Source: Symsagittifera roscoffensis (lineage: Eukaryota; Xenacoelomorpha; Acoela; Convolutidae). Taken from it: 64,000 nt of DNA. Position numbers and translations under genes: made by a program. Shown one piece after another: positions 10,586 to 22,789 of the stretch. Each line of letters begins with the position of its first letter. Position 1 is the stretch's first letter. The notes below the pieces were generated by a model that did not search any database, was not told the origin of the DNA, and was given only the letters and a program-made list of their open reading frames with translations. The stretch lies in NCBI RefSeq assembly GCF_963678635.1, contig NC_087071.1, positions 26,709,378 to 26,773,377 on the forward strand, read 5' to 3'.

Positions 10586-12521
10586 CCTTCATCCGACGAT
10601 CACCTACAAAAACCACAAAAGACAAATAAAAATCGCAAATTTCATCAAACAGATTTCAACAATTCTATTAATCTCTTACACTTATAAATTTATAAATTTA
10701 ATACCAATGCAGTAAATTCATTTCTAAAATTTTCCCCACAAGCAGTAAATCTAATTATGATGAAAATTTGTAACTTAAAATTCCCCCATAACTAGCAGTA
10801 AATTTCCAAATTCTATGCAGTAAATTAATAAAATGCAAATGCAGTACTAACCTTTTGATATTCTCATTCATTCGCACAGAAATTCTATCCACACTCGCAC
10901 AGCTCGCCCACGAAGAATTGTTTAAAATAATGAATTTCAGTTTCAAGTTTTCACACTCAACAACTCTAACATATAATAACATGTTTCAAACTTTCCTTTA
11001 ACCCGGTTGGAAAGGAATCATATACTAAACAAAACTAACCAACGCAGCTTACTAAATACCACAAATCATAGAATAACAGCATGACTAAGAAAAGGAAACC
11101 AACGGTACCCAAACCGGATTAACCCAGTTTAAAACTGGATAATTTATTCTTTTGAAGACTATTATAAAGTCTAAGAAAGAAATAATAAAACACAAAAAAG
11201 TCGAAAGACAAACCCATACCACAAACAATTTGCTTTTTGGAAAAAGGACATAACCAACAAGACATAAGAAAAACCACAACAAACCCAACATAAAACGTTG
11301 TCACATAACAGGACCCCTCACAAAAACCGCATGAAATCATACTCCCACTCCTGGCCTAACCCACCAGGAAGGACGTCCTGAGCATGCTCTATAGCCGGCC
11401 TAACCCACCGCGCTACATCCACGCTTTGTGACCACACCTCTATTTTTAATAAGAGCTACTCAAGTGTGAGTAACTCTTCAAAATAACCGAACTAAAACAA
11501 AAAGCTTTTGTGAAAACAACTAACTAAAATCATAATAAAAAAATATTAAACTAATAAATGTTTTATAAAATGTAAATTACATTATGCAATACATAGATCA
11601 GAATACAACACCAAGGACGAACATCTAAAGACAAAACGACCCCACTACGCTCGAGAGAGAATGGCCAACCACAATCGATATGCCACTGACAATCACAACT
11701 CAAAGGATTTAGAGTACGACTTGACTTCGCAGAAAAGGACTTCATTGAACTAGACCAATGACCACCTCGATGTTCAAGTATACGTACAGATCCGAGTAAC
11801 CAGGCATCCCCTCCACGCACAATCTCCACGCCATTCCCAAACTAAGATCAGACACAAAAGAAGTTCTCCACGCAGAACAAAAAAACCTGACATAGCAAAC
11901 CATTCTGAAATCAGATTTGAGTTTGTTGCAAAGACTTAGTCGTTGTCACTAGAAGACACAACGTCTTATGTCTCTAACTCCAGCTTCCTAGAACTTCTTT
12001 AACAAAAAGGAAACAGAAGAAATAAGATGTTCGCCAAACACCAACGTCCATCATCCATCCTTCGAATTGCAGAAGAACTATTCTAAAAAACTCTGTAAAA
12101 CCCGGATGGGTGGAACCTGATCTAAACTACATTTTATGATTGGATAATTTAGATATTTTACCAATGTAAAGTATTTAATATTAACCAATCATGATCCATC
12201 TAACTAACAACCCACTTATTTGTAAGTGCTGAAGTTACTTGTAATTTCAGCACCAGAGAGATTTGAATTTAACTTAGAAATTAGTTGGACTCTCCCGAGC
12301 ACTTCAGCAACCGCAATAAACCAGTATACCCTAGATCTATTGAGCCTAGCAGAGACTAGTTAAACAACCTGAGACTAGATAGTATAAGAGTAAGATTAGG
12401 ATCGGTATTAGACTAAGGAGTTGCACGAATCTATCCGGCCGAAAATAAGATAGCGTGACGAGCAGACGGTGTACCCTATCCGAAATTACTCTATGAGTTA
12501 ACCAACTCGGTCCTAACTCAC
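10586..12521 (+). other. Non-coding 3' region of the errantivirus and left end of host intron 10
   Basis: No supported gene. It should contain the polypurine tract and 3' LTR of the element and the start of host intron 10, whose donor (GTGAGT on the minus strand) is at 12,521-12,516. A purine-rich run at 12,004-12,027 followed by TGTTCGCC is a candidate tract/LTR start, and CAATAAA at 12,319-12,325 could be a poly(A) signal. A short motif, GGCCTAACCCACC, occurs twice (near 11,352 and 11,398), and GCAGTAAAT recurs between 10,710 and 10,830. None of these fixes the LTR boundaries. I looked for the next SF3B1 exon on the minus strand here and did not find it. Confidence 0.4.
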
Positions 12522-15500
12522 CTGGAATGCGTAGAGTATGCCGTCGATTAGTTGTTCCTCTAGTCTGTTGTCTATCTCTGTGGCGCCCATGCTGCTCATG
12601 ATCTTCTCAATAGTCTCCATCACCATCTTCCTGTACTGCTCTGACTCATCCTTCAGGTCATCCACCACTTTGGCCACTATCTCCCGACTTCCCACTTTGT
12701 TCGCTATCTCCACTGTAGTGTCCACCAGCTGCAGGCAACATAAACACCATAACACTTAAAAACTGTTTTGTCGTTTAACACTTTTGTTTTATAACGTAAA
12801 ATCGTTCTTATAACATAAAAACATAGCCAACAGGTAGTTGGAAAAGAGTCAATGAACGCAAGTAAACAGAAATAAAATACTGGCCTGTTTTTTTTTGAAA
12901 AATCTTATTTTTCGAATTCCCAAGAAACAAATAGATTGCCTTAAAGCTCTTTGAATTTTTAGAACACTTTATGATTGACCCTTTTAGATAAAACTGACCC
13001 AATTTGAGAAAACTGGATCAATAAGTAATTTTTTTTTATTTGGCTGGGAAATCCGAAAATTAAATTCCACGCTCGAAACTAGAAGTCGATCACATTTTTC
13101 GTGACTTTTACATTTTTATTGTTCAATAATGGAATTTACCTTCTTTTTAACGAAGCAAATGAACTAAACTTAAAAAAAATCCAAGTCAAACGCGAAAAAG
13201 AAAATTTGAGCCTGAACAAAATTTGACACTTTTTCCTAAAAAAAGAAACAAAAAATCACCAAGACCTATATAAGAGTACTCACTACGTTCATGACTCGTA
13301 AAAACACGCGGACATATGAAGCAAATTAAAAAAATTCTGCAAACCAAAACTTTTAGGCAGTTGGAAAGGTGATTTTTTTTCTACATTTTAAACACAATAC
13401 CTGACTTTGAAGATCTTAAGGAGCTTGAAGATCTTTTTAATTATGCACACCTGTCTGTAGTTTCGCTTGTCCATTGCCATCCTGTGATTCCAGAAGTACT
13501 TGAAATAGGGTGGAAGGATCTCCTGGCTGATGTAAGTTGGCTCCACACCATCAGTGGCACAGCACTGCTTCACCACCTTCAACACTATCTTCTTCATCTC
13601 CTCATCCGGACTCTGGAACTCCCTGACCAGCACCAACATCACTTCCCTGGTGTAGTAGTTCGCACTCTCAGCGTCCATCAAGGGGATCAGATATCTACAC
13701 AGAACACAAGTATTCTATATACGAACTCTATTATTAGTTTATACCATGGATGTATAGGTGAAGTGTGAAAGATTCCACACTTTTATTCAATTGGAAACAA
13801 AAACACAACAATTGGAAACGCCAACAAGTGGAAATACACTTCATATAATAGCTTCCTTCTAAATGTCATTTCGAATAATAAAAAGTGCCTCACATACTAC
13901 GCCTTTTGTTTACCTACCGCGATTAAATAATTTTAAAATTTAGCCCGATTAAATACCAAAAAATTGTACCCGATAGCCTTGAGGAATGCGGCCAGTCCCT
14001 TTCCTCTGTGTTGTCGGATGCCCTTCCAGAGTGGTTTGAGCACACTGTCGAAACTCTCTATTCCGTATGGAGTAGCTGCCTCAGCCAGTGCCGCTAGAGC
14101 CAGGGCTGTGATGGTACGCACTTTCTGCTCAGTATCCACCAGACCTGCAATTACGAATTACGCAGACTCATTATGTTCACGTGTTTTATAAGCAGCAGCA
14201 AACTTATGAATGCTGTTCGAAAATTTGAAAATTCGAGTTCAATAGTGATTAAAAAAATTGATTAAAATTAAAAAAAACTTTTGTACGTTTGAACAGCTTT
14301 ACTGCCTTTAAGTCATGATAAAAAAATTATTCTATGATCATTTTGAATATGTGTTCCATACCACAGTACAACTTCAGGGCAATAAAATACATAATCTTTT
14401 GTATGCTGTAACTACTTGATTTCACTTCAAAACAGTTAAGAACTACGAAGGGGATTATGCTGTCTGAAACATGATTAAAAGAGCTATTTACCATGTTCTA
14501 TGATTTCGACCAAATTCCTCAAATGCGGCAGAATAGCACATCCCATCAGAATAGAAATCTGCTGCACAATCTTAATTCCAGTATGTCTTGCCTGCCACGA
14601 CTTCTTACTCTTACACACTGCCTTCAAGAACGGCAACAGAGACGGAATCCCGAGAGCTGAAGCGACAACTGCAAATGCACGAGCAGTCGTGTTTCTGACG
14701 TATTCGTCCAGATTGTCGATATCCGGTCGCATAGTTGAGATCATCTGGGCTAAGCCAGCGGCCTTTGCCAAGTTTGAAATGATTTCGCGTCCCTCTACTC
14801 GAGCGTAGTAGTCTTCGTCAATGAGGAGGGGCTCGATCACGACCAGAATCTAGGCGAATTTCAATAGTTAATATTACGAAGAGAAAACTACTCGTCCCCT
14901 GGCTACGAAGCTTCATAAAATTTCATATATGCTTCAATATGCATGTATTTCACTTGTGACTTACAGTCAATCATAGACCAGCTATATGGTGAAAAAAGAA
15001 ATAGACTCTTCTGAAAACGAAAATTCAACCAATAATATCAGAAGGCATACCAGTGACCTTTCTAAAGTTTTAGGCAAGGAGGATATCTTTTAGTTAATCG
15101 TCATATAACTTCCATATCATTATTATCGTTAAAAGTTTCAAATCAGATGAAAAATGTTGAAGTTGCGTTACCTTATGAACGTATGGTCTGACGAGATCGT
15201 CCAACTTGTACAGAATTCGATCAATGACCTTGACCAACAGATGTCTCTCCTGGTCTTCCAGAGTAGGCGACATAAGCAGCGGTAAGATCTGGTTGAACAG
15301 TGGACCTGCTCCGAACTCCCTCGCCTTATCTGTGATCTGGCGCAACGCACTTTTCCGCATTGGCGGCGTGCCATTTTTGATCTTCAACAGCAACTTCATA
15401 ATTCGACGTTCTTTCTGCTCTTCAGGCGGCAATGCCTCTTCGTCAACTTCAGTCAAGAGTTTTCCAAAATACTGCTCGTCATCTGGCTTCAAGAACGGCA

Positions 15501-18500
15501 GATTTCCAGCCGGCATCTGTTCCAGGCCTACTTTAGTCGGTTCCTCAGATTGCATCGTGAATCCAACAGGAGTGGCCCCACTCTGCATAGAAATGGGAGT
15601 AGGCGTTGCTGTCAATCGTCTGTTCACAGACTGAATCGGAACATAATTCGCAGGTGGTGGCAACACTTTGTAACCCTCTGGCAACATCGAGTCCAGTTCT
15701 GCATCTGACAAAGCCCGGTTTCGATCGTCCATTTCCTTTTCCAGTCTGTGTGCGTACATCTGCTCAGGAGTTACCAACCCTGCAGCACTTGGGGTCGCCA
15801 TGATCATCGCCTTAGCTCCCACTGGAGTAGCTCCCGACGGCGTAAACATTCCAGCTGCGGAGTTAGGTGTCATTGACCCAGGTGTTATGCCACCCAATCC
15901 CGTCGGGGTCACGCCACCTCCAGGAGTCATCGTTCCAGCTGGAGTAATGGGTGTGGAGGGTGTAGCTCCTCCAGTTCCGGGAGTTTCATCCCAACGACTC
16001 TTTCTCTTCGACGCTCCAGGAGTCGGAGTACTTTCAACTGCTCCCGATTCCCCGCCGCGATCTGTCCTTGGAGTCTCTGCCCATCCACTAGGATGTCCAG
16101 GTGTCTCTCGATCCGTCTTTGGAGTCTCATCCCATCGGTTTCTTCTTGCACTCGGCGTTTGACCACCACCTCCTCCACCCGCCGGAGTCCGTCCGGGTGT
16201 CTGAGCTCCTGGAGTCTGTGATGGCGTCGCTGCTCCAGGAGTCATATAACTCGGCGTGGCATCCCACATTCGAGTACTTGCAGATGGTGTCACACCGGGC
16301 GTATCAGCTCCTTTGCTCCGTCCAGGAGTCTCGTCCCATCGTTGCATATGAGGTGTCTGTGCATCGGCGAAATCATTTACCGTCTTTTTCTGCTGGGGTG
16401 TCTCGGCTTCTTCGCCGCTGGTAGCCAGATCCCATCGCTTTCGCTTCCTTTCCTCGGAGATTGAAGCTCCATTAGATACTGCTTTCAGGGTTCCTTCTTG
16501 TTGCTTGGCAGCCAGTTTTTGCATCAAGGACACCTAACAAAATCAAATTATCAGAATGCAGAACTACAATGAAACCACAAAATATAACTTGAGGACAGAA
16601 ACCAAAGCTTCATACCCTGTCACGGTTGTTTTCCTGTTCTTTCATCGCATCGGCAAAGGACCTCGAGTTCACATCTGGCGTCTTGCCCCCTAAAGAAATC
16701 CACAATCAGCATTACATCTTCTATCTGTACAACTCCTATCGGAATCATCTGATTCTTTAGGTACGCAGATTAAGCCTTTGTTAAGGATTTTGATCGTGTT
16801 AAGGTAGTTTTTACATAACTTAGCTTTGCCTGTGTAATGAATCTGTTCAAGTCAAAAAGAAAAAAGTTGAGATCCAACTTCTAAAAACCTCCTTTAAAAC
16901 TATGACAAACTTCATAGAAATCAGAAAAAAGGTGTAAGCGTTTTCCGAAGTACAGTATTTGACTATTCTATAAATTGGATATTTTTTTATCCCAGGAAAG
17001 AATTGTTCGGTGTTTTAAATCCACATAGTGTCATTTCCATTTATAAAATGGAAATGACACTGAACACTCGAAGAGAGCGCATTGATGCTGTTGCTGTTGG
17101 CTTGACAGCAATACCTTGAGATCAAGATCACACTTGGTATGATGGGTCCCTCTCATCAAGCTAGTGGCGTTGAAGTGAGCAGCCTGTAAAATATAACTCT
17201 ACCGGTTAGATGCCAGTAGAGTGGTTAAAAGGTACTAACACAAGTCCTAATATATTACCACTTTGCTAGTTTTAACCACCTTTTTGCTCCGAAAAAACAC
17301 ACCGCCCGTTTTATATGAAAAGAAGAATTCTGCATAACCTTTTTAAGCTAAAATGCGACCGATTCTAGAGCGCATCTTATAAAGTTATAACGATATTTCG
17401 AAACGATTAGTTAGGTAGGCCAAAAGACATATCCGAGATTTTTTTTCTCTGCGTCTCTGCAGGTGCGGTTGTTGTCCAATAAACTCTTTATTCTTTGAGA
17501 AGGAAACTTGAGAGCTAAAACAATATCCAATCATGGCATGCCATGTTGAAACGCTTTTCCTTAAAAAGGAGCCCAGTCAAGGCTAATTCGATGTCTCTCT
17601 AACTCCTGGTCATCCTTAAGCTGCATCGTCATTGCCGAACCCTTCTGTCTCGCGGATGAAGAACAAAAACGATAAATAAGTTACACTTATATGGTAGGTA
17701 CCGGCTGATTTTGCACATCTTTCTCTTCAACTGTTGCTTACCTGAAAATGGGTCATGTCTTTCGGGAGAGATGATCATTTTTCGCCGCTTCATCTGGTAC
17801 TCGCTCTCACGGTCGGCAATCTTGGGCACACGAGATTCAGCCATGGGGTCGAAATCCTAAATAAACTAACGGATCACAATTTTAAATTTTACTAGCGTGT
17901 ACCGCACCTCCGATGCTTCGAATTTTCAACAACTCAAAAAACTATTCTTTGAGTGTACTCTGACAGCACCCAATTACAGGGTTCGTAATTAAAAATTTTG
18001 CTAAGTTTTTTTTTCAATTGTTTTTTACAAATTTTGAAGAACCATAAAATTTTGTGTAGTTTTATATAAGTTCTTCAAAAAATTTAAAATGAGTTAAGAA
18101 ACCTCACATCTGGGAAACTGAAAGCAATTAAGCAGTCGCATTTGGACGCAAGATTTGCAACTCCTGAGAGTAACTTCAAATTTTGTAAAAATTTTTCATT
18201 CGATTTTTTAATTCAAATTTTGAAAAAACCATAAAAATTTGTGACATTTTTTATATCTAAGTATATAATGAATTAAGAAACGTTACATCTGGGACACTGG
18301 AAGCAATTGAGCAGTCGCATTTGGACGCAAGATTTGCAACTCCTGAGAGCACTCTTGCAGCACCCAACTACAACGTTGGGAAATTCAAATTTTGAGAAAC
18401 TTCACCTTAAGTTTTCTAACAGAGGTTTTTTTTAAAGTCAGAAAAAATTCACATCTCGAAAACTACCAAAATTTGAGCAGTCTTTTTTGATGGCAATATT

Positions 18501-21500
18501 CGCAATCTTTGAAAGTACACAACTACTGTAATTTGAGTTTTTTTGAAAATTTCCAAAAAAAATCACAAAAATCGTCTTATCTCTTAAAAAGAAATGATTT
18601 GGGCATTCTTTATTGGAGGCCGATTTTACAACCCCTGAGGTTACTCTGACAGCCCCCCCAATTACAGGTTAGGAATTTTAAACTTTGAAAAAAAAAATTA
18701 ATTTAATTTTCGTAAATTTTTTTTGAATAAATCACAAAAAACGTCATATCTGGAAAACTGCAAGATTTTGAGCAGTCCTATTCAGAGGTTTCGCAACCCC
18801 CTGAAACTACTCTCAAAGGTTCCAATGACAGCAGGATTGATATCTTCAAAGTTATGGAAGTTTTTAACTTCTAATTTTTTTTGAAAATTTCGGAGAAAAT
18901 CATAAAAAACGTCACATCTCGAAAACTACAAGGATTTGAGCAGTCATATTTGGAGGCAAAAATTGCAACTCCTGAAAGTACCCTGAGAGCGCTTCACCAC
19001 CGAGATGGGAATATCAAATTTTGTGAACTTTTTTATATCTAAGTTTTCTGAATTTTTTTTCAAATCCGAAAAAAAACGTCATATCTCGAAAACTAAAAGG
19101 ATTTGAGCAGCCATAATTAGAGGCATGATTCGCAACCCCTAAGAGTACCCTCACAAAATCCAACAACAGGACTGAGATCTTCAACGTATTGGAATTTTTT
19201 AAAATCTAAGTTTTGAAATTTTTTTTGAAAAAATCATAAAAAACGTCACATCTCGAAAATTACAAGGATTTGAGCAGTCATATTTGGAGGCAAAAATCGC
19301 AACTCCTGAGAGTACCCTGACAGCGCCTCACCACCGAGATGGGAATATCAAATTTTGTGAACTTTTTTATATCTAAGTTTTCTGAATTTTTTTTCAAATC
19401 CGAAAAAAAACGTCATATCTCGAAAACTAAAAGGATTTGAGCAGCCATAATTAGAGGCATGATTCGCAACCCCTAAGAGTACCCTCACAAAATCCAACAA
19501 CAGGACTGAGATCTTCAACGTATTGGAATTTTTTAAAATCTAAGTTTTGAAATTTTTTTTGAAAAAATCATAAAAAACGTCACATCTCGAAAATTACAAG
19601 GATTTGAGCAGTCATATTTGGAGGCAAAAATCGCAACTCCTGAGAGTACCCTGACAGCGCCTCACCACCGAGATGGGAATATCAAATTTTGTGAACTTTT
19701 TTATATCTAAGTTTTCTGAATTTTTTTTCAAATCCGAAAAAAAACGTCATATCTCGAAAACTAAAAGGATTTGAGCAGCCATAATTAGAGGCAAGATTCG
19801 CAACCCCTAAGAGTACCTCACAAAATCCAACAACAGGACTGAGATCTTCAACGTATTGTAATTTTTTAAAATCTAAGTTTTGAAATTTTTTTTGAAAAAA
19901 TCATAAAAGACATCATATCTCGAAAACTACAAGGATTTGAGCAGTCATATTTGGAGGCAAAAATCGCAACTCCTGAGAGTACCCTGACAGCGCCTCACCA
20001 CCGAGATGGGAATATCAAATTTTGTGAACTTTTTTATATCTAAGTTTTCTGAATTTTTTTCAAATCCGAAAAAAAACGTCATATCTCGAAAACTAAAAGG
20101 ATTTGAGCAGTCATATTTGGAGGCAAAAATTGCAACTCCTGAGAGTACCCTGACAGTGCCTCACCACCGAGATGGAAATATCAAACTTTGTGAACTTTTT
20201 TATATCTAAGTTTTCTGAATTTTTTTTCAAATCCGAAAAAAAACGTCATATCTCGAAAACTAAAAGGATTTGAGCAGCCATAATTAGAGGCAAGATTCGC
20301 AACCCCTAGGAGTACCCTCACAAAATCCAACAACAGGACTGAGATCTTCAACGTATTGGAATTTTTTAAAATCTAAGTTTTGAAAATTTTTTTGAAAAAA
20401 TCATAAAAGACGTCATATCTCGAAAACTACAAGGATTTGGTTATTCATATATGGAGGCCAGAATCGCAAAACCTGGGAAAACTCTGACAACATCCAGCTA
20501 TTGGGTTGCTAATTACAAACTTGATGAAATAAAAACTGAATTTAAACGGGAAAATCGAAAAAAAACCTTAACCACTGCAATATACGATATAGCTTAAACG
20601 TGAAAAAATTCTTTTGCTAAAGATGCAAAAAAATACGTTGAAAAGCTTAAACATGGCGAGATAGTGAAGCCCGCATTTAAATATATAATAGATAATAGAT
20701 TTGACAGAAGAACATGGGAGATAGCTGTCACCAGCATTTAAATATAGTATAGATATAGATAGATAGATGTAAAATAACGTAAATAACATTAGTAAATTGA
20801 TATATCATCGTCATTTAAGTTTTATTGTAAAACTCCTGATGATATTTGGGTCCCTTATTTTTATATAGGTATCTGAGAACGTTTTAGGCCTTTAAACGAT
20901 CGAAAACAATAATCGCATTTGTTCACAAAAATTACAGGACCCATCTTTCACACATATTTTTTTCTGGGACCCATCTATCATTCCTGTATCTATTTTAATA
21001 ATTTTTGATCTTAAATAAAGTTTAAAAAATCAAAAACTCACCTGTCCTTGCTTCTGCAATTGGTTCAGTAGAGCAACTGGAGCTGTGAATCCACCTGATT
21101 TCTGATGGAGAAGTGGAGTAGAGACATCTTCATCCTCATCCTGTAAACGAAAAAATGACTGTCACTTTTAGATTACATTCAATTAATCCTTAACCACTAG
21201 TACGCAATTAAGTTCTTTTTTCAATATTTAACATGTTGATACTCAAAAATAACACCGCCAATTAGTTTTTAAAAATTGATCACTAGTGTTTTCTAAAAAA
21301 ATGTTTTATCAAAAAAAAAAAATTTTTTTTAGGTTTAACTTACATCTTTATTGTCATTCACAGCGATTGAATCGTCATATCCTTCAAAGCGATCAGCGAC
21401 TGCCTCATAGATTTCCTTGTCGTAATGTCCGAACTCAAAACGGCCATTTTTCTGCTTTTCAGCTTCTGAACCATCAAAAAAAGTTGATATACGATCAACA

Positions 21501-21596
21501 TAATTTTTTTAGAAAAATATATATAGTTTTTCGGCACATTAAGTTTGAGATAAGCTTTCGGGAGCAAATAAAAGGTGAATTAAACCTACCGGCCAT
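12522..21596 (-). CDS. sftb-1: Splicing factor 3b subunit 1 (SF3B1/SAP155 orthologue), exons 1-10, C-terminal exons not in window
   Basis: U2 snRNP core protein that clamps the branch-site helix during spliceosome assembly. Coding exons by splice sites and frame: 21590-21596, 21344-21465, 21042-21140, 17742-17856, 16616-16689, 15172-16533, 14492-14849, 13970-14144, 13451-13694 and 12522-12728. All introns are GT-AG and all phases join, giving 2,763 bases (921 codons). Residues ~80-140 contain [10 protein letters not shown] and [11 protein letters not shown]. Exon 6 (residues 140-593) carries many TPG repeats and RWD/MWD motifs (KRWDLAT, RWDETPG), the cyclin-E/CDK-phosphorylated, U2AF-homology-binding region. 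HEAT repeats start at about residue 480 and include the segment equivalent to the human K700 hot spot (TEQKVRTI), conserved here. Exon 10 ends at YAFQ, where human SF3B1 has ~390 residues left. The intact exons argue that the rest lies left of the window, not that this is a pseudogene. The symbol is that of the C. elegans orthologue. Confidence 0.93.
17027..17061. repeat. Perfect 16-bp inverted repeat in sftb-1 intron 4
   Basis: AGTGTCATTTCCATTT at 17,027-17,042 is followed after 3 bases by its exact reverse complement at 17,046-17,061. It would form a tight hairpin in the pre-mRNA or be the remnant of a palindromic element. Confidence 0.8.
18090..20460. repeat. Intronic satellite, ~167-bp monomer and ~334-bp dimer, in sftb-1 intron 3
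   Basis: Monomers share the core ATCTCGAAAACTA, an AAGGATTTGAGCAGTCAT segment, and CAACTCCTGAGAGTACCC. Diverged monomers occupy 18,090-18,930. From 18,938 a dimeric unit recurs, with GAGCAGTCAT at 18,938, 19,272, 19,606 and 19,939 (spacing 333-334), then a single monomer step to 20,105. The dimers are nearly identical, the outer monomers are not, as expected for a satellite homogenised in its centre. It enlarges intron 3 to 3,185 bases; intron 4 is 1,052 bases and the other complete introns are 82-722. Confidence 0.9.
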
Positions 21597-22789
21597 TGTG
21601 CTTCTTCGAGTTAACTATTTGTCCGATCTGAAATTTAAAATTTCCGTGAAAGTACAGTAGCAGCCATTTTGTATTCGTTCCTTAAAAACATAATATGACG
21701 TCCACTCTAAGAAGAAGAAAGAACACCTGAATTACTATACAATAAAAGCCGAGGCATCAGTATAGCAAAGTGTAAATAATAAAGTTGGTTAAAATTCATT
21801 GGTTAGATTTTTTTTTCTCTTTTTTTCTATATGGTAATCAGAAGGTCAAAAGTATCATAGTAACCGAGATTACAGTCATGAGTCCCTTCATCACGTATTC
21901 CAGTCAAAATCCTTGGAAGTTTCTAGATATGGAGGTGATAATGATAAAAAAAAGGATGACAATTGTTTAAGTCCTTTTCAATTAAAATCGATACGTGTGA
22001 CGTTTCTTCAATAAGAACACGCAACTCGACACGAGAAAATATAATATACAAGTGTTACAAATAAAAAATTTCGTCGAAAGTTATGTTGTCATTTATTGTT
22101 CCGAGTACGCAAGCGGCGTTCGCAATCTGTATTGCCAGGGAGACTGCTTTAGATAGTTAATTATAGAAGCGAAGCCTAGCTTGTAACAAACGAAGGCCAT
22201 CACCATAAGCAACCAAATGTGAAAATAATGAGTTTGAAACGAACCATATGTAACATTCGCACAGAAATTACAGCTACGGAAAGTTAAAAAAAAGTCTCCA
22301 GTGACGACTGGCTGACGTCAGATACCTTAATTCTACGCATTTATCACCGTCTCAACCTAGCAAGTTTTTCTTTCTTATAATCAGAAGGTCGAAAATCTTG
22401 CATGTTCCTTCATCACAATAACCAGTCAAAATCCTAGATTGGCGAAAATTTCTAGATTAGCCAAAACGTTTGTTTGAATTAACAATTTTAACGCATTCTC
22501 AAATTATCACAAAAATGTGCGAAAAAATTTGTTTGAATTTACAAACTAAATGCATTCTCAAATTATATAGATGTAAAGTTTTATAAACCCTACGGCGTTG
22601 CGCCAATGCTCAATTACAGTCTTTCCTACAAGGAGTCGCATTTTATTTTTTTTTATTTTTTAGAGGAAAAACCTCAGAGCTTCAAGCTCTTTTTTATTTT
22701 ATTAAGTTAGAATTGAAATGGTCTACTAAAATTATGCGTCCATATATGTTGAATTTATCAACTGCCACCAGCGTGTTAAATTTCCTCCA
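21597..22789 (-). other. sftb-1 upstream region between start codon and giant-element LTR
   Basis: No ORF of note. It contains a diverged direct repeat: about 21,830-21,930 and 22,378-22,455 share AATCAGAAGGTC, TCCTTCATCAC-like and CAGTCAAAATCCT segments. A palindromic TGACGTCA (CRE/ATF site) is at 22,313-22,320. A T-rich segment with an AGAGCTTGAAGCTCTG-like inverted repeat lies near 22,674-22,691. The gene's promoter must be here unless the adjacent LTR supplies it. Confidence 0.4.
21628..21639 (-). promoter_or_regulatory. Candidate trans-splice (SL) acceptor for sftb-1
   Basis: On the minus strand a U-rich stretch ends in TTTCAG, the nematode acceptor consensus, with AG at 21,629-21,628 and a 31-base leader before the ATG at 21,596. 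I see no matching donor upstream in the same short outron, so SL trans-splicing is more likely than a 5'-UTR intron. Confidence 0.55.

Larger units (their letters stand above)
1..12500 (+). mobile_element. Errantivirus-like Ty3/gypsy element, 5' end outside the window
   Basis: The order protease tail, RT, RNase H, integrase, then an envelope-like glycoprotein is that of env-bearing Ty3/gypsy elements (errantiviruses). Gag, most of protease and the 5' LTR would be left of position 1. The sense strand is strikingly A-rich and G-poor, unlike the neighbouring host exons. Pol has two in-frame stops, while the envelope-like and 601-aa ORFs are intact. The right boundary is uncertain: non-coding sequence runs from 10,496 to the host exon at 12,522, and a 3' LTR should lie there but cannot be proven because its partner is outside. 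The element is antisense to the host splicing-factor gene and appears to sit in its intron 10. This is an old endogenous copy, described only. Confidence 0.75.

Noticed and set aside
11345-11420. tRNA-like segment with CCTAACCCACC repeats
   Set aside because: No A/B-box pair and no cloverleaf could be drawn.
12028-12520. Exact 3' LTR of the errantivirus with TG...CA ends
   Set aside because: Plausible start after a purine run, but the CA end would fall in the host splice donor, and the partner LTR is outside the window.
15927-16424. ORFs of 83-120 codons overlapping sftb-1 exon 6 in other frames
   Set aside because: Shadows caused by the repetitive TPG-coding sequence.
12522-21596. sftb-1 as a truncated pseudogene
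   Set aside because: All ten exons keep frame, canonical splice sites and conserved residues; the missing 3' part is more simply outside the window.
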